A stretch of 6,930 nt of DNA from Cryomorphaceae bacterium. GTDB lineage: Bacteria > Bacteroidota > Bacteroidia > Flavobacteriales_D > Crocinitomicaceae. The stretch's first letter is position 1, and the number at the start of each line of letters is the position of its first letter. Of the stretch, positions 5,983 through 6,930 are shown one piece after another. Where the stretch lies: NCBI GenBank assembly GCA_027485365.1, contig JAIXRD010000103.1, positions 1-6,930 on the forward strand, read 5' to 3'. Both the position numbers and the translations under genes were made by a program. The notes under the pieces were generated by a model that was not told where the DNA came from, did not search any database, and saw only the letters and a list, made by a program, of their open reading frames with translations.

Positions 5983-6930
5983 TTATAATACCACCAATTG
6001 TTTTGTCGCAGATAAACCATTTGCTCCTTTAACTGTAATGATGTAAAGTCCTGCTTCCAAATTTTGAATAGGCATGCTATTCAAATTAGTAACTGATTTC
6101 TCCATAACAATCCGCCCACTTTGCTCTGTCACTATAACTTTCGTTACGTTGCCTTTCCATTGAACTTTGGCATCAGAACTTGTTGGATTTGGATATACAT
6201 TTAAGGCAATCAATCCAAGAGATGTTACATCTGCCGTAGATTCGTTAGCTACTTCTATGAAAGTACTTGTTGCACATCCATTGGCATCGGTTGCAATTAC
6301 GCTATACGTTCCGGCAGCTAATCCAAATACATCTTCCGTTGTTTGTCCGTTGGACCATTCGTAGGTGTATCCCGGCGTTCCACCGCTTATATTAAGATCA
6401 ATGCTCCCATCGTTATTACCTAAATCAGCGGTAACTACTGGATTTATTTCAATGGCTGCGGGTTCATTAATTACATACGTTCCGCTTGTGCTACATCCAT
6501 TAGCATCTGTGATTTCAACAAAGTAAGTTCCAGCGGTCAATGAGCTAAGGTTTTCCGTTGTGGCACCGTTGCTCCAATTGTACGTATAGGTAGGGTTACC
6601 ATTATTCACAACCAAGCTTACCGATCCATTCGTTCCTCCATTACAGCTAACATTATTCGAAATGGAGTTCTCAATTACAGGGGTTCCGTTGCTTACGGTA
6701 GCAGTTGTTGTTACTATACATCCATGGGCATCTGTAATTTGATACGTGTATGATCCTGAAGATAAGTCACCAAAGTAAAACTCAGACTGACTATTGCTTG
6801 GACTTACTTGATAAGGTTCTTGACCTTGAGATGGTGAAATAGTTACTGCTCCGCTACCTTCAACACATCCGTTGGTTACATTCGTTACCACATCCATGTT
6901 GTTTTGAGTTGCAATGGCCATAGAAACAGC
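5983..6930 (-). CDS. Partial 3' end of a large secreted adhesin-like protein: SprB repeats plus T9SS type A sorting domain
   Basis: The frame is open to the window edge (codons for AVS precede the first Met at 6921), so this is the C-terminal 315 residues of a longer protein. Numbering from that Met: three SprB-type repeats at about 11-78, 81-155 and 156-226, recognised by the pattern GG-P-YTY-WSNG-TTE---L-AGTY---TDANGC; then a short linker and a T9SS type A C-terminal sorting domain at about 238-312, beginning LNVYPNPTSS and ending TKQLVVL. By family knowledge such proteins are exported across the outer membrane by the type IX system, the sorting domain is cut off, and the protein is attached to the surface or released; SprB itself is the gliding motility adhesin of Flavobacterium. 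Whether this one is an adhesin, an enzyme with repeats or something else depends on the unseen N-terminal part. It converges on pdhB with a shared terminator. Confidence 0.92.
   Translation of the reverse strand, partial: AVSMAIATQNNMDVVTNVTNGCVEGSGAVTISPSQGQEPYQVSPSNSQSEFYFGDLSSGSYTYQITDAHGCIVTTTATVSNGTPVIENSISNNVSCNGGTNGSVSLVVNNGNPTYTYNWSNGATTENLSSLTAGTYFVEITDANGCSTSGTYVINEPAAIEINPVVTADLGNNDGSIDLNISGGTPGYTYEWSNGQTTEDVFGLAAGTYSVIATDANGCATSTFIEVANESTADVTSLGLIALNVYPNPTSSDAKVQWKGNVTKVIVTEQSGRIVMEKSVTNLNSMPIQNLEAGLYIITVKGANGLSATKQLVVL
6244..6891 (-). repeat. Three protein-level SprB-type repeats within the adhesin-like gene
   Basis: Units in coding order lie at about 6891-6688, 6681-6457 and 6456-6244. 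The second and third are closest to each other (YTYNWSNGATTE... and YTYEWSNGQTTE..., both ending in TDANGC). The first is more divergent (QEPYQVSPSNSQ..., ending TDAHGC). The similarity is at protein level; the DNA has drifted, so this is not a recent tandem duplication. Confidence 0.85.

Noticed and set aside
6167..6364. Plus-strand 65-codon open frame opposite the adhesin-like gene
   Set aside because: The minus strand carries a clear sorting domain and SprB repeats here; the plus frame has no independent support.
6244..6891. Periodic repeats as a possible CRISPR or DNA-level tandem array
   Set aside because: Units are about 210-225 bases, similar only as protein, without short identical repeats and unique spacers.
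6919..6921. ATG at 6921 as the true start of the adhesin-like gene
   Set aside because: The frame stays open to the window edge, there is no signal peptide after this Met, and the protein begins in the middle of a repeat region, so it is an internal Met of a larger protein.

Overview
The window looks like chromosomal DNA of a Bacteroidota member, most likely a flavobacterium-like marine or freshwater organism. The signs are an adhesin end with SprB-type repeats and a type IX secretion (T9SS) C-terminal signal, start codons without Shine-Dalgarno sequences, upstream motifs of the form TAnnTTTG (the Bacteroidota -7 element), moderately AT-rich DNA, and a ClpP of the type typical of Flavobacteriia. 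The genus cannot be read from the sequence.

Layout, left to right. Positions 1-213 hold the 3' end of folK (folate synthesis). Positions 262-1974 encode a 570-residue lipoprotein with an OmpA-like domain followed by a TPR-like helical region. A long perfect inverted repeat at 1981-2028 acts as a terminator. It also forms the last codons of a convergent minus-strand gene (2003-2908) for a GT-B/MurG-like glycosyltransferase that seems short at its C-terminus. clpP and clpX (2983-3651 and 3653-4882) run divergently from it as a tight two-gene operon. pdhB (4943-5920), the beta subunit of the pyruvate dehydrogenase E1 component, follows with its own promoter-like motif. A bidirectional terminator at 5939-5965 separates it from the convergent 3' end of a large secreted adhesin-like gene (5983 to beyond 6930, minus strand).

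The genes are mostly housekeeping (folate, protein turnover, central carbon metabolism) mixed with two cell-envelope or surface proteins and one sugar transferase. ClpP and ClpX work together as one ATP-dependent protease; the other genes show no obvious shared pathway. I see no mobile element, CRISPR array, tRNA or rRNA. I do not see a clear new multi-gene system. The points most worth a second look are the terminator that doubles as coding sequence, the poorly characterised OmpA/TPR lipoprotein, and the odd cysteine pattern in the adhesin repeats.
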